A stretch of 27,940 nucleotides of DNA. Origin: Accumulibacter sp031732815. GTDB lineage: Bacteria; Pseudomonadota; Gammaproteobacteria; Burkholderiales; Rhodocyclaceae. The notes beneath the pieces are model-generated. The model saw only the letters and a list, made by a program, of their open reading frames with translations, ran no database searches and had not been told where the DNA came from. Below, piece after piece: positions 7,366 through 16,149 of the stretch. Within the stretch, counting starts at the first letter, position 1. Each line of letters begins with the position of its first letter. The position numbers were made by a program, and so were the translations under genes. The DNA lies in NCBI RefSeq assembly GCF_031732815.1, contig NZ_JAVMKF010000135.1:1-27940 (forward strand). Reading direction: 5' to 3'.

Positions 7366-7946
7366 ATGAGCGACAGCCCCTACACCCCACCGAAAACTGC
7401 GCTTCTTCCACCCGATCGTCCGCTCGAGATTCCAGCGGATATCACACGAAAGATCCGGAACTGCGGGATTGCCGGTCTGGTGTCAGCCGCGATTACCTGC
7501 GTCTTTACCTTCGTTGCCCTGTCCGGCCCCAACCCGCTGGGCCTGGACGTGGGGGCCTTTGTCGACGCGGCGTTGATGGCTGGTTTGGCCGTTGGCGTCC
7601 TCAGAAAGCAGAGCCGCGTGTGCGCCGTCCTGATGGTGGTGCTTTTCGTGCTCAACAAGGCCATCATGTGGTCCGCCACCGGAACCCTGACTGGCCTTCC
7701 CATCTCTTTAATCTTCTTATGGTTTTTCGGCCAGGGTGTCGTTGGCACCTTCCAGTTGTACAAGTTGCGGGCGANNNNNNNNNNNNNNNNNNNNNNNNNN
7801 NNNNNNNNNNNNNNNNNNNNNNNNNNNNNNNNNNNNNNNNNNNNNNNNNNNNNNNNNNNNNNNNNNNNNNNNNNTGGTTTTTCGGCCAGGGTGTCGTTGG
7901 CACCTTCCAGTTGTACAAGTTGCGGGCGACGGGCGACGCTCAATAG
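7366..7946 (+). CDS. small multi-pass membrane protein, interrupted by an assembly gap
   Basis: The frame starts at ATG 7366 with a polar, Pro-rich segment (SDSPYTPPKTALLPPDRPLE), followed by about four hydrophobic helices, and runs into 100 Ns at 7775. The 55 bases before the gap (7720-7774) are identical to the 55 after it (7875-7929), so both contigs end in the same sequence. Collapsing the duplicate restores one uninterrupted frame ending KLRATGDAQ at the TAG at 7944-7946, about 141 aa. As printed, the frame is broken by the gap, so treat the gene as intact but mis-assembled. I do not recognise a family; it resembles small hypothetical inner-membrane proteins with a Pro-rich cytoplasmic head. 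Confidence 0.7.
7775..7874. other. scaffold gap of exactly 100 N, flanked by a 55-bp duplicate
   Basis: The round length marks a placeholder gap. The flanks 7720-7774 and 7875-7929 are identical, indicating that the two contigs overlap by 55 bp and the assembler failed to merge them. The true distance is probably zero, and about 155 bp of this window is likely artefactual. Confidence 0.9.
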
Positions 7947-7958
7947 GCACCAGTCGCA

Positions 7959-7973
7959 GGCGAGCCACTCGCC
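7959..7973 (+). terminator. hairpin after the small membrane protein gene
   Basis: GGCGAG / CTCGCC form a 6-bp GC-rich stem with loop CCA, 12 bases after the stop at 7946. The following bases (CGGCTTGTTGG) are only slightly T-rich, so an intrinsic terminator is possible but not strong. Confidence 0.35.
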
Positions 7974-8226
7974 CGGCTTGTTGGCGACGGTCGGCGAAAG
8001 GAGCCGCGCGTGCCGCCGTCGCGGGTCGTCGGATGGATACGCAAGCGCCAAGGACGTTCGTTTTCCGATGATTGCCTGAGGTCCGGCAAGGCCACTTCGG
8101 TGCGGTCGTGCGGTTGCCGCCAATTCCGGCTGAAGCCACGCCGGTTTGCGACTGCCAGCCTGGCGGCACTGCGCGATCCTGCGCGATTTCGAAAGTGAGG
8201 CGCGGCTCGCCGCTCTCCTCGCGCAC

Positions 8227-9300
8227 TCAAAGAATCACCGGTTCCGGTGTCAGCTCGAGCGCGAAGCGTTCACGTACGGCCGCCTGTACGGCCGTGGCGA
8301 GAGCGATGACTTCCGAACCGGTCGCGCCACCGTGATTGACCAGCACCAGCGCCTGCTTTTCGTACATGCCGACGCGCCCGAGGCAGCGACCCTTCCAGCC
8401 GCTCTGTTCGATCAACCAGGCGGCGGCGAGTTTGACGCGGCCGTCCGCCTGGACGTAGCGCGGCAGTCTTGGGTGCGCGGCGGCAAGTCGTTCGGCAACC
8501 GCCGCGTCGACGACAGGGTTGTGGAAAAAGCTGCCGGCGTTGGGTAGTACCGCCGGGTCAGGCAGCTTGCGCCGACGAATTGCCGTCACCGCTTCGGCAA
8601 TCTGCTGTCCGGTCGGCCGGCCGATCGCTCGTCGGTCAAGCTCGTCGGCGAGGTCGGCGTAGGCGGTCTGCGCCGACCATGCTTTCGGCAGGCGCAAGCT
8701 TACCCAGGTGATCACGTGCTGGCCGTCGAGGTGCCAGCCTTCCTCTTTGAAGAGACTGCTGCGATAGGCAAAGCGGCACGCCTGACGGTCGAGCCGCAGC
8801 GTCTTGCCACTTGGCAGGTGGATCGCTTCGAGCGAGTGGAAGCGCTCGCTGAGTTCGAGCCCATAGGCACCGATGTTCTGGATCGGTGCAGCACCGACCG
8901 TGCCCGGGATGAGCGCCAGATTTTCCAGTCCGGGCCAGCCCTGAGCGAGCGTCCAGGTGACCAGATCGTGCCAGTTTTCGCCCGCGCCGGCACGCACATA
9001 CCAGGCGTCAGCATCTTCGCCGATCAGGCGGCGACCCGTGATGGCGATGTGCAGCATCAGTCCGTCGAAGTCGCCGCTCAGCACCAGGTTGCTGCCGCCG
9101 CCCAGGATGAAACGGCGCCGCGTACCGTGCCCGCCCAGCTTTGCCAGGTGGGCGACCGACTTGATTCTGGCGTAGAGCGCCGCGCGTGCCGGTAGCGCCA
9201 GCGTCGTGCGCGCGGCCAGATCGACATCGTGCTCGACGAGCTCGCGCAAAGTCCGCGCCTTCACTTCGCCTTCGGCGCCGCGTCGCAACGTCTCCTGCAC
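8227..9300 (-). CDS. murB: UDP-N-acetylenolpyruvoylglucosamine reductase (type I)
   Basis: Up to 357 aa. An FAD enzyme that reduces UDP-GlcNAc-enolpyruvate with NADPH to UDP-MurNAc in peptidoglycan synthesis. The FAD-binding segment FILGGGSNLVLSGDFDG and LIPGTVGAAPIQNIGAYG are present. Catalytic residues are visible: R180 (FAYRSS), S257 (NAGSFFHNP) and E353 (TPEPVIL), matching R159, S229 and E325 of E. coli MurB. The extra loop between them marks the E. coli-type (type I) enzyme. The first possible start is GTG at 9300, seven bases after the metH stop, but this gives about 20 more N-terminal residues than E. coli; an in-frame GTG at 9264 is an alternative. Neither has a strong ribosome-binding site. 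It is the last gene of the cyclase-metH-murB run. Confidence 0.94.
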   Translation of the reverse strand: MQETLRRGAEGEVKARTLRELVEHDVDLAARTTLALPARAALYARIKSVAHLAKLGGHGTRRRFILGGGSNLVLSGDFDGLMLHIAITGRRLIGEDADAWYVRAGAGENWHDLVTWTLAQGWPGLENLALIPGTVGAAPIQNIGAYGLELSERFHSLEAIHLPSGKTLRLDRQACRFAYRSSLFKEEGWHLDGQHVITWVSLRLPKAWSAQTAYADLADELDRRAIGRPTGQQIAEAVTAIRRRKLPDPAVLPNAGSFFHNPVVDAAVAERLAAAHPRLPRYVQADGRVKLAAAWLIEQSGWKGRCLGRVGMYEKQALVLVNHGGATGSEVIALATAVQAAVRERFALELTPEPVIL

Positions 9301-9307
9301 GCGCCGC

Positions 9308-12300
9308 TCAGAGCAGAGGTGCCAGCCAGCGTTCGGCTTCCGGCAGACTGAAGCCGCTGCGCTGTGCCCAGTCGGCGACTTGATCGCGGCCGATCTTGCT
9401 GATCGCGAAGTAGCGTGCCTGCGGGTGCGCCAGGTAGAAGCCGGAAACCGCCGCCGCCGGGGTCATCGCGAAGGATTCGGTGAGGCCCATCCCGGCGTAG
9501 TACGGCGCGTCGAGCAAGGCGAAGAGGGCGCCCTTCGCCGTGTGGTCCGGGCACGCCGGGTAGCCGGGCGCCGGCCGGATGCCACGATACGCTTCGCGAA
9601 TCAGCGCCTCGCGGTCGAGCGTCTCGTCGCTGGCATAGCCCCAGAAATCGCGCCGCACCTGCGCGTGCAGCCATTCGGCGCAGGCTTCGGCGAGGCGGTC
9701 GGCGAGTGCCTTGAGCATGATCGCCTGATAGTCGTCGTGCGTCGCCGCGAACTCGGCGAGTTTGTCCTCGATACCGAAACCGGCGGCGACGGCGAAGGCG
9801 CCAATCCAGTCCGGCGTACCACGCTCGGCGATGAAGTCGCTCAGGCAGTAATGCGGCTTGCCGTCCGGGCGTTCGTGTTGCTGGCGCAGGTTGTGCCAGG
9901 TCATCAGTTTTTCGCTGCGCGTCTCGTCACTGTAGATCTCGACGTCGTCGCCGACACTGTTCGCCGGAAAGAGGCCGCAAACGGCGTTCGCGCGCAGCCA
10001 TTTCTCGTCGATCACGCGGGCCAGCATGGCCTGCGCATCGGCGAGCAGCGCGCGTGCGGTTGGCCCGACGGTCGCGTCGTCGAGAATCTTCGGGTAGCTG
10101 CCCGCCAGATCCCAGGTCTGGAAGAATGGCCCCCAGTCGATGAATCCGGCGAGATCGCCCAGCTCGACTTCGCGCAGGACGCGGATTCCGCATTGCCGCG
10201 GTGCTGTTGGCCGGTAGGCCGGATCGGCGTTCCAGGCGTAGCGCCTGGCGCGCGCTGCGGCCAGCGTGACGAGCTGGACGCCTTTCTTGGTCGCGTGCTG
10301 CTCGCGCACGCGCGCGTAATCGGCGCTCACTTCGCGCCGGAAAGCGGCCGCCTGTTCGAGCGAGAGCAGCTTGCTGACGACGCCGACGGCGCGCGAGGCG
10401 TCGGGCACGTAGACGACCGGGCCGGAGTAACTGGGTGCGATCTTGATCGCCGTGTGCGCGCGGCTGGTCGTCGCACCGCCGATGAGCAGCGGCACCGGCG
10501 ATTTGCCGTCGGCCGCGCTGGCGAAGCCGTGGCGCTCCATCTCGGCGGCGACATGCACCATCTCTTCGAGTGACGGCGTGATCAGGCCGGACAGCCCGAC
10601 CGCCTGCGCGCCGTGCTCGCGCGCCGCGTGCAGAATGCGGTCGCAGGCGACCATCACGCCGAGATCGACAACGTCGTAACCGTTGCAGCCGAGGACGACG
10701 CCAACGATGTTCTTGCCGATATCGTGCACGTCACCCTTGACCGTCGCGACGACGATCTTGCCTTTGCCGGCGGCACCGGTGCGCTGCTTTTCGGCTTCGA
10801 TATACGGAATCAGATGAGCCACGGCCTGTTTCATGACGCGCGCCGACTTGACGACCTGCGGCAGGAACATCTTGCCGGCGCCAAAAAGGTCGCCGACGAC
10901 GTTCATGCCGTTCATCAGCGGGCCTTCGATCACCGCCAGCGGCGGTTTGCCGGCGGCGGCAAGCGCCGCGCGGCATTCTTCGGTATCGGCGACGACATAG
11001 TCGGTAATTCCCTTGACCAGCGCGTGTGTCAGGCGCTGGTCTACGTTGAGCGCGCGCCACGCCAAGTCCGGCCCGGCCTCGCGATTCCTGCCTTCGCGGA
11101 CCGTCTGGGCGAAATCGACCAGCGCCTCGCCGGCGTCCGGGCGGCGATTGAGCACGACATCTTCGACCTTCTCGCGCAGCACGGGGTCGAGATCGTCGTA
11201 CACGCCGAGCATGCCGGCATTGACAATGCCCATCGACAAGCCGGCCTTGATCGCGTGATAGAGAAAGACGGTATGGATCGCCTCGCGCACCGCGTCGTTG
11301 CCGCGGAACGAGAACGAAACGTTCGAAACACCGCCGGACACCTGCGCCGCTGGCAGATTGGCACGAATCCACGCGCAGGCCTGGATGAAATCGACCGCGT
11401 AGTTGTTGTGTTCTTCAATTCCGGTGGCGATGGCGAAGATGTTCGGGTCGAAGATGATGTCCTCCGGCGGGAAAGCCGCCTGCTCGGTGAGCAAACGGTA
11501 AGCCCGCGCACAGATTTCCGTCTTCCGCGCGTAGCTGTCGGCCTGTCCGCTTTCGTCGAAGGCCATGACGACGACCGCCGCGCCGTAGCGGCGGGCGAGC
11601 CGCGCCTGGCGCAGAAACTCGTCCTCGCCTTCCTTGAGCGAGATCGAATTGACGATGCCCTTGCCCTGCAGGCACTTCAGGCCGGCTTCGATGACGCTCC
11701 ATTTCGACGAGTCGAGCATCACCGGAACGCGCGCAATGTCCGGCTCGCCGGCGATCAGCTTGAGGAAGCGATCCATGGCCGCCTGCGAGTCGAGCATCGC
11801 CTCGTCCATGTTGATGTCGATGATCTGCGCGCCGTTATCGACCTGCTGGCGGGCGACGGCCAGCGCGTCGTCGAAGCGACCCTCAAGAATCATCCGCGCG
11901 AAGACGCGTGAGCCGGTGACGTTGGTCCGTTCGCCGACGTTGACGAAGAGCGAATCGGCGCCAAGGTTGAACGGTTCGAGGCCGGCCAGACGCAGCTTGC
12001 GTTCGCGCTGCGGAACGCGGCGCGGGTGCAGGCCGGCGACGCGCGCGGTGATCGCCGCGATGTGCGCCGGCGAGGTGCCGCAGCAGCCGCCGACGATATT
12101 GACCAGACCCTGACGCGCCCAGTCGGCGATCTCGTCGGCAAGCTGTCCGGGCGTTTCATCGTAGCCGCCGAAAGCGTTCGGCAGGCCGGCGTTCGGGTGC
12201 GCCGAAACGAAGCAGTCGCAGACGCGCGACAGCTCGGCGACGTATTGGCGCAGCTCGGCTGCGCCAAGCGCGCAGTTCAGGCCAAAGGAAAGCGGCCCGA

Positions 12301-13015
12301 TATGGTTCAGCGAGTTCCAGAAAGCCTCAGCCGTTTGTCCGGACAGCGTTCTGCCCGAGGCGTCGGTGATCGTCCCGGAGATCATCACCGGCCAGCGCCG
12401 GCCGCTGCGGGCGAAATACTCCTCGACCGCGAACAGCGCTGCCTTGGCGTTCAGCGTATCGAAAACGGTTTCGACCAGCAGAATGTCGGCACCGCCGGCG
12501 CACAGACCGTGCACCGCTTCGCCGTAGGCGCCGACGAGTTCGTCGAAGCTCGTATTACGGTAGCCTGGATCATTGACGTCGGGCGAGATCGACGCCGTGC
12601 GCGAGGTCGGGCCGATGACGCCGGCGACGAAACGTGGCTTGGCCGGATTGGCCGCGGTGAATTCGTCGCACACCGCGCGGGCAAGTTGGGCGCCGGCGTA
12701 GTTGAGTTCGTAGACGATCGCTGCGAGCTGGTAATCGGCCTGCGAAACGCTCGTCGAGTTGAACGTGTTGGTCTCGATGATGTCCGCACCGGCGGCCAGG
12801 TATTCGCCGTGGATGGCACGGATCACGTCCGGTCGGGTGAGCAGCAGCAGGTCGTTGTTGCCCTTCAGATCGTGCGCATGGTCGGCAAAGCGCGTGCCGC
12901 GATAATCCGCCTCGCCCAGGCCGTGGCGCTGGATCATCGTTCCCATTGCTCCATCGAGAACGAGGATTCTCTCGCTCATGAACTGTTTCAGTTCGGCTGT
13001 CCGATCAGGCTGCAT
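9308..13015 (-). CDS. metH: cobalamin-dependent methionine synthase
   Basis: 1235 aa, normal full length. Transfers a methyl group from methyltetrahydrofolate through cobalamin to homocysteine. Domains in order: homocysteine-binding barrel (about 1-330) with zinc ligands C248, C311 and C312 (E. coli C247, C310, C311); pterin-binding barrel (about 350-620, with FVNVGERTNVTGS); helical cap (about 650-740); B12-binding domain with DVHDIGKNIV, where H764 is the lower axial cobalt ligand (E. coli H759); and the C-terminal AdoMet reactivation domain (about 900-1235) with RPAPGYPACPDH. The ATG at 13015 follows a GGGA-containing purine tract. It starts 33 nt after the cyclase stop and ends 7 nt before murB. 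No cobalamin or SAM riboswitch fits in that gap. Confidence 0.98.
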   Translation of the reverse strand: MQPDRTAELKQFMSERILVLDGAMGTMIQRHGLGEADYRGTRFADHAHDLKGNNDLLLLTRPDVIRAIHGEYLAAGADIIETNTFNSTSVSQADYQLAAIVYELNYAGAQLARAVCDEFTAANPAKPRFVAGVIGPTSRTASISPDVNDPGYRNTSFDELVGAYGEAVHGLCAGGADILLVETVFDTLNAKAALFAVEEYFARSGRRWPVMISGTITDASGRTLSGQTAEAFWNSLNHIGPLSFGLNCALGAAELRQYVAELSRVCDCFVSAHPNAGLPNAFGGYDETPGQLADEIADWARQGLVNIVGGCCGTSPAHIAAITARVAGLHPRRVPQRERKLRLAGLEPFNLGADSLFVNVGERTNVTGSRVFARMILEGRFDDALAVARQQVDNGAQIIDINMDEAMLDSQAAMDRFLKLIAGEPDIARVPVMLDSSKWSVIEAGLKCLQGKGIVNSISLKEGEDEFLRQARLARRYGAAVVVMAFDESGQADSYARKTEICARAYRLLTEQAAFPPEDIIFDPNIFAIATGIEEHNNYAVDFIQACAWIRANLPAAQVSGGVSNVSFSFRGNDAVREAIHTVFLYHAIKAGLSMGIVNAGMLGVYDDLDPVLREKVEDVVLNRRPDAGEALVDFAQTVREGRNREAGPDLAWRALNVDQRLTHALVKGITDYVVADTEECRAALAAAGKPPLAVIEGPLMNGMNVVGDLFGAGKMFLPQVVKSARVMKQAVAHLIPYIEAEKQRTGAAGKGKIVVATVKGDVHDIGKNIVGVVLGCNGYDVVDLGVMVACDRILHAAREHGAQAVGLSGLITPSLEEMVHVAAEMERHGFASAADGKSPVPLLIGGATTSRAHTAIKIAPSYSGPVVYVPDASRAVGVVSKLLSLEQAAAFRREVSADYARVREQHATKKGVQLVTLAAARARRYAWNADPAYRPTAPRQCGIRVLREVELGDLAGFIDWGPFFQTWDLAGSYPKILDDATVGPTARALLADAQAMLARVIDEKWLRANAVCGLFPANSVGDDVEIYSDETRSEKLMTWHNLRQQHERPDGKPHYCLSDFIAERGTPDWIGAFAVAAGFGIEDKLAEFAATHDDYQAIMLKALADRLAEACAEWLHAQVRRDFWGYASDETLDREALIREAYRGIRPAPGYPACPDHTAKGALFALLDAPYYAGMGLTESFAMTPAAAVSGFYLAHPQARYFAISKIGRDQVADWAQRSGFSLPEAERWLAPLL

Positions 13016-13048
13016 GATTTTTTCCCGGCGGCGGGTTGTTTTGGCGGG

Positions 13049-13930
13049 CTATTGGTAGGTCCTGACCGACCAGACGAGGTCCGCACTGCCTTCGCTGAGA
13101 CGGTGGCCAAGGCAGATGCGGCCGTTGCCGTGCAGGATGAACTCCTCGCGCTTGAGCGCGACCTCCTTTTCGCCGTCAGCCTGGACGAAGGTGCCATTGG
13201 TACTCGTATCACTGAGCACGAATTTGTCACGCCGGAACTCGACGCGGGCGTGCGTGCGCGAGGCGCAAGGCACAGACAAGCGGATGCGGCACGAGCGCTC
13301 GCGTCCGATCACCACCGCCTCGTCCTCCGGCGTCAGCGTCAGCGAACCGCCCTGATAGACGAGCCGCAGCGAAATGGTCGGCGGCGGCAGGGTCATCGGC
13401 AGACGATCACTGATCATCGTCAGGTTTTCTGCCTGCCAGACAACCTCGCAAATGGCGATCGACTCGGCCTTGCCGCGCACGGCAAAACGCCCCATGTTGC
13501 GCGTCAGATCGCGCAGGTCGGAAGACATTGCCGCCGCGGCCGTCTCCGTGGTGATCGTCTGGCCGCCCTTGGCCAGGCTGGTGATGCGCGAGGCGGTGTT
13601 GACCGCGTCGCCAAAAACGTCGCCGTTGTCCTCGATCAGATGGCCGACATGAAAACCGATACGGATCGACAATCCATGCCTGGTCGCCAGTTCATCTTCC
13701 GACAAGCGGTTCTGCATCTCGCAGGACGCTTCGGCGGCGGCGTCCGCACCGGAAAAAACGCACATGACTTCGTCGCCGAGGGTCTTGACGACGCGCCCGC
13801 CGAAAAATGCCGTGACGTCGCGCAGGATGTCCAGGCAAGCGTCCACCAGGCGCTTTGCCTCATCGTCTCCGACCGTTTCGTACAGCTTCGTGCTGTTCGT
13901 CACGTCGGCAAACAGAACCGCCTGTAACAT
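13049..13930 (-). CDS. class III adenylate cyclase with C-terminal FHA domain
   Basis: 293 aa, soluble. The catalytic domain (about 1-165) has both metal-binding aspartates (D9 in FADVTNST and D53 in KTLGDE), the adenine-specifying pair K49 and D104 (DVFGDAVNTASR) and the transition-state residues N111 and R115. This set predicts cAMP rather than cGMP. The C-terminal FHA domain (about 190-285) has GRE, SRTHARVEF and DTSTNGTFV, the phosphothreonine-binding signature, so the output is probably tuned by binding a phosphorylated partner. AGAAGGGG six bases upstream supports the ATG at 13930, and a promoter lies at 13961-13988. Its order (cyclase first, FHA second) is the same idea as the FHA-EAL protein elsewhere in this window. 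Confidence 0.92.
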   Translation of the reverse strand: MLQAVLFADVTNSTKLYETVGDDEAKRLVDACLDILRDVTAFFGGRVVKTLGDEVMCVFSGADAAAEASCEMQNRLSEDELATRHGLSIRIGFHVGHLIEDNGDVFGDAVNTASRITSLAKGGQTITTETAAAAMSSDLRDLTRNMGRFAVRGKAESIAICEVVWQAENLTMISDRLPMTLPPPTISLRLVYQGGSLTLTPEDEAVVIGRERSCRIRLSVPCASRTHARVEFRRDKFVLSDTSTNGTFVQADGEKEVALKREEFILHGNGRICLGHRLSEGSADLVWSVRTYQ

Positions 13931-13960
13931 GTCTGGCCCCTTCTGCCATCAACGGTCGCT

Positions 13961-13988
13961 ATCATAGCGCCTGATGCAGCGAGCGCAA
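13961..13988 (-). promoter_or_regulatory. sigma70-like promoter for the FHA-cyclase (and possibly metH-murB)
   Basis: Minus-strand -10 TATGAT (13961-13966) and -35 TTGCGC (13983-13988) are separated by 16 bp, about 30 bases before the cyclase ATG. The -10 is good and the -35 moderate (4/6). Confidence 0.45.
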
Positions 13989-14044
13989 AACCGTACGGCC
14001 AGCGCTCCAGGGGCGAAGGAGGGGGCGCTTGCGCTGCTCCGGCC

Positions 14045-15784
14045 TCAGACAGCCGCCGGAGGCGTTCCCTCGTCGTTGCGTTGTGCTGCGCCGTAGCGCC
14101 GCTCGAAAGCTTCGGCTGCCTTCTTGACCGAGACGAAGAATTCGGTGCGGCCGATTTCTTCGGACAGTCCGACTTTCGCCAGTTCTTCGAGAAATGGTCG
14201 GGGAGCGTCGGCAATCTTGACGTCTACGCCTTCGTCGGCGAGCTCCCGGTGCAGTTCGGCGAAGCGTTGCGCTGCCGTGACGTCCATGTCGTGAATCGCC
14301 TGCGCATCGATGACCAGCCACTTCACCGGAACCTCCGCTTCCTCGACCAAGGTCCGGATGCGCGTCACGACATGTCGCGCGTTGGCGAAGACGAGCGGCG
14401 CATAAAGGCGATAGACGAGCAGGCCGGGAATCTCCCGCGTCTCCTCGTCGTCGCGGCAATCGTGGAAGCGGCCATCGCTGACGCGTACGCGCAGCACTGC
14501 GTCGTCCGGGCGCGAAATCTCGACGAGAACGGTAATCAGCGACAGCAACAGGCCAAGGATGATCCCCGGCACGACGCCGGCGAGCAGGATGGCGAGCGTG
14601 ACGCCCATGGCAATCCCGAATTCGACGCGATCGATGCGATACAGGCCAAGCAGCGAAGCCATCTCGAGCATGCCGATCGCGGTCACGATCAGAATCGCTC
14701 CCAGCGCGACTTTCGGCAGCAACGCAATCAGCCCGGTGAGCAGGAAGAGGAAGAGGAGCAGCCCGGCGGCGGCAATCAGTTGGGCAACCTGCGACTTGCC
14801 GCCGGCCGAATCGACGATCGACGTGCGCGACTGGCTGGCCGATACTGGAAAGCCCTGCCAGAGGCCGGCGAGAATGTTCGCCGAGCCGAGGGCGACGAGT
14901 TCGCGATTCGGATAAACCTCGTAACCGTTCTTTTCGGCAAAGGTCTGCGCCAGCAGGATGCCGTCGGAGAAGGCGAGGAAGGCGATTGCCACGGCCGCTG
15001 GCGCCAGTGCGGCGATGTCCGACAGGTGCAGCGTGGGAATTTCCAGGCGCGGCACTCCCGAGGGCACGGCGCCGACCAGGGCAATCCCGTAACTGCCCAG
15101 ATCGAACGCGGAAGTCGCCGCGATGGCGACACCACAAACGGCCAGCGCGCCGGGCACGCGCGGCAACCAGCGAGCGAGCACGACGAGCAGCAAGACGAGC
15201 AGCAGACCGAAGGCAAACGTTGGCCAGTGCGCCTCGGGCAGTTTGCGGATTACGGTAAACACGATGTCGAAGAACTCTTCGCCCTCGGTCTTGATGCGGA
15301 ACATCTTGCCGAGCTGCGTCGAGATGAGGACCAGCGAGGCGCCGTTGAGATAGCCGATGAGCACAGGGCGCGACAGCAGATCGGCGATGACGCCGAGTTT
15401 CAGACGCGCCGCGAGCAGCAGCACGGCGCCCGAAAGGATGCCGAGGACCGCCGCGAGGGCGGCGATGCGCCCCGGATCGCCAGCCGCCAAGGGCAGGATC
15501 GCTGAACCGGCGAGCAGACCGATTGCCGCATCGGGACCGGCGATCACGTGCCGCGAGCTGGCGAACAGTGCGTAACCGATGGAAGCCGCGAGAGCGGCGT
15601 AGAGGCCGGCGATCGGCGGCAGGTGAACCAGCTCGGCGTAGGCGATCACCGACGGAATCATCACCACGCAAGCGGTCAGCCCGGCAATCGCATCCTTGCC
15701 CAGCCACGCCGCGCGGTATTCCCTGAGCGTTGCGAGCAAAGGCAGCGTGGACTGCAAAAAGCGGAAAACAGAGGTAACTTGCAT
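14045..15784 (-). CDS. SulP-family anion transporter with STAS domain
   Basis: 579 aa inner-membrane protein. The membrane part (about 20-415) begins with GKDAIAGLTACVVMIPSVIAYA and PPIAGLYAAL, the SulP signature region, and continues with HVIAGPDAAIGLLAG and FPVSASQSRTSI. A cytoplasmic STAS domain follows (about 440-560), including VKWLVIDAQAIHDMDVTA. Family members move sulfate, bicarbonate, chloride or dicarboxylates; the substrate is not evident. There is no neighbouring carbonic anhydrase or sulfate-assimilation gene to decide it. The ATG at 15784 has GGAG about nine bases upstream; a longer frame upstream is not conserved. It is divergent from mgtE across 365 bp. Confidence 0.93.
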   Translation of the reverse strand: MQVTSVFRFLQSTLPLLATLREYRAAWLGKDAIAGLTACVVMIPSVIAYAELVHLPPIAGLYAALAASIGYALFASSRHVIAGPDAAIGLLAGSAILPLAAGDPGRIAALAAVLGILSGAVLLLAARLKLGVIADLLSRPVLIGYLNGASLVLISTQLGKMFRIKTEGEEFFDIVFTVIRKLPEAHWPTFAFGLLLVLLLVVLARWLPRVPGALAVCGVAIAATSAFDLGSYGIALVGAVPSGVPRLEIPTLHLSDIAALAPAAVAIAFLAFSDGILLAQTFAEKNGYEVYPNRELVALGSANILAGLWQGFPVSASQSRTSIVDSAGGKSQVAQLIAAAGLLLFLFLLTGLIALLPKVALGAILIVTAIGMLEMASLLGLYRIDRVEFGIAMGVTLAILLAGVVPGIILGLLLSLITVLVEISRPDDAVLRVRVSDGRFHDCRDDEETREIPGLLVYRLYAPLVFANARHVVTRIRTLVEEAEVPVKWLVIDAQAIHDMDVTAAQRFAELHRELADEGVDVKIADAPRPFLEELAKVGLSEEIGRTEFFVSVKKAAEAFERRYGAAQRNDEGTPPAAV

Positions 15785-16149
15785 GTCGGTTGCTCCGGGC
15801 GAACGGGCTGGAAAGGCGGAATATAGCGCGATCTGCCGGGAAAGTCCGCAGACCGGGACGGGCGGCATCGCACCTGGTTCCAGCGGCCTGCCGGCGCTCG
15901 CCAGCGACCATGACGTTGGCCTCAGTCCTGGCAAACCGGGGCGGTTTCCGGGCACAGCCCCTTCGCCTGCCCAAAAATGCACCCTGAAGCCTTCGCGAGC
16001 GGCTTGTGCGGCGCCTGCCCTGGCCCTCTTCAGAACCTGAACATCGGCGCCAAGCAACGGTTTTCGCAGCGAAACGATGGACCGCCGAGCTTCGTCCGGG
16101 TAAACTACCGGAGTGCAGTTCCGTGCCAGCCCAGGGGAAAGACATCGTC
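15785..16149. other. divergent promoter region between sulP-type gene and mgtE
   Basis: 365 bp with no gene. On the minus strand TATATT (15820-15825) is a fair -10 for the SulP gene, 36 bases before its ATG, with a poor -35. For mgtE, TAAACT just before CGGAGTGCAG (near 16101) is a possible -10. I see no M-box or other Mg2+ sensor RNA. Confidence 0.4.

Noticed and set aside
12026..13927. 633-codon plus-strand frame opposite metH and the cyclase (also 9206-10573 and 10613-11911)
   Set aside because: Antisense to an intact 1235-aa metH with all motifs. Translations are Arg/Asp/Val-rich with no domain, a known effect of high-GC third positions.
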